Below, in pieces: positions 63,501 to 64,000 of a stretch of DNA of 64,000 nucleotides. Source of the DNA: Bugula neritina (taxonomy: Eukaryota; Bryozoa; Gymnolaemata; Cheilostomatida; Bugulidae); NCBI GenBank assembly GCA_964035545.1, contig OZ037770.1, forward strand, positions 9,186,973-9,250,972. The letters are read 5' to 3'. A program made the position numbers and the translations under genes. Below the pieces are notes generated by a model. The model made no database searches, had not been told where the DNA came from, and worked only from the letters and a program-made list of their open reading frames with translations. Each line of letters opens with the position of its first letter. The stretch's first letter is position 1.

Positions 63501-63793
63501 ACATAATATGAAATCTACTAACTTACTCAATGTACTTACATTCCCACCTTAAACTGCTATAATCACCAACTACACTTACTACCCTCTTATGTTGTCAATA
63601 GCTATGTTATTTACCTTGCCTGGTCTGTAGGTCTGTTCCAAGAGTGGTCATGTGACCATAACCTGCTTTCACTCTGAGTCATATCTAAACTATGGAAGTC
63701 ACTAGTCTGTAGTCTGTTTATGTTATGAGCTGCAATATTATGGTTACAAGGTATAGATGGCTGCCGTTTAATCAGTAATTGAAACTGTGACAT
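60597..63793 (-). CDS. Conserved-looking protein of unknown function, 5 exons
   Basis: Predicted 269 aa. Exons: 63793-63615, 63030-62917, 62358-62157, 61222-61091, 60779-60597; all are GT-AG and phases match. I do not recognise the family. The N-terminal about 100 residues are Gln/His/Ser-rich and probably disordered. Exon 3 begins with a basic patch (TSKKKVRRKNAK) that could be a nuclear or nucleic-acid-binding signal. The C-terminal exons 4 and 5 look folded and contain two similar-looking segments, ELITFEPRNVILST and DLVTVEPYDRVITLD, suggesting an internal repeat of a small beta unit. There is no signal peptide or membrane segment. The start is the first in-frame ATG before exon 1's open stretch; an upstream non-coding or coding exon beyond the edge is possible. 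The gene is convergent with SETD4, with stops 560 bp apart. Confidence 0.7.
61318..61630. mobile_element. hAT-like MITE
   Basis: The left end TAGGGATGTCCAAC and right end GTTGGACAGCCCTG are inverted copies of the AGGGNTGTCCAAC type seen in hAT elements. Flanking 8-mers GTCTAGGT (61310-61317) and GTCTAGAC (61631-61638) agree at six positions, as expected for an 8-bp target duplication that has drifted. It lies in the intron between exons 3 and 4 of the gene above. Confidence 0.75.
62101..62177 (-). repeat. Duplicated 5' splice site, 47-bp offset
   Basis: The end of exon 3 and its donor (ACACATAAACAG|GTGAGTAG) recur 47 bp into the intron as ACACATAAACAC|GTGAGTAG. Use of the inner site would add an in-frame TGA. 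Confidence 0.85.
63055..63485. repeat. About 45-bp satellite (ATGTACTGTAACAATACTAA type)
   Basis: About nine irregular units in the intron between exons 1 and 2 of the last gene. The open frame over it is a repeat artefact. Confidence 0.85.
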
Positions 63794-64000
63794 AATTGTT
63801 TCTAATTACATTTAGAATAGTACAGTTCCTTACTAGTGCAATTACATTTCACAATAATCACAGCATATATTTTCGTTATATTGATTTATAAATATACAAA
63901 CTTGTATAAAGTTTATTGGCTCAATATTTGGTTTCAAAAGCTGAATAATTGTTTTGTTTGCCTTTGTGGCCGGCCAGTTTCAACAGTTTGATATATAATT

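Overview
This is nuclear DNA from an animal. It is AT-rich, with multi-exon genes, GT-AG introns of a few hundred to a few thousand bases, tRNA-derived SINEs, MITEs, a Penelope-like retroelement and a great deal of satellite DNA. The gene set (TRIM-type RING/B-box proteins in tandem, myosin VI, a SETD4-type methyltransferase) fits an invertebrate metazoan. A sponge, cnidarian or lophotrochozoan are all possible and I cannot decide from this window. All gene models below were built by hand from reading frame, splice signals, exon phase and remembered family similarity, not from transcripts.

Layout. (1) 0-27 kb: a tandem array of TRIM-like genes on the minus strand. Copy A (8531-3234) and copy C (25241-20416) are open through eight phase-compatible exons. 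Copy B (15333-11509) has the same eight exons but a stop codon in exon 2. C has lost the last zinc-binding cysteine of its RING. A conserved promoter-like block lies upstream of A (about 9.3-9.7 kb) and C (about 26.7-27.0 kb). A third block at 0.6-0.95 kb points to a further copy beyond the left edge. I find no such block upstream of B, where a LINE fragment sits. (2) 28.66-47.75 kb, minus strand: a complete 26-exon myosin VI gene (1,244 aa). (3) 47.8-54.5 kb: intergenic DNA with GTA/ACT-type low-complexity sequence, a near-perfect 59-bp palindrome at 49.4 kb, and a 5'-truncated Penelope-like element with 318-bp inverted ends. Each end carries a hammerhead-ribozyme-like motif. (4) 54.59-60.04 kb, plus strand: an 8-exon SETD4-like methyltransferase gene (407 aa). 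(5) 60.60-63.79 kb, minus strand: a 5-exon gene (269 aa) that I do not recognise, convergent with SETD4.

The most unusual pattern is satellite DNA built out of splice junctions. At five places a tandem repeat contains the last bases of an exon plus its 5' splice site, or a 3' splice site plus the first bases of the exon. These are TRIM A exon 6, myosin VI exons 4 and 22, SETD4 exon 7, and exon 3 of the last gene. In SETD4 the unit is 24 bp, free of stops and frame-preserving, so alternative acceptor use would add 8-residue blocks. In the others, use of the extra sites would generally shift the frame or add stops, so they look like decoys.
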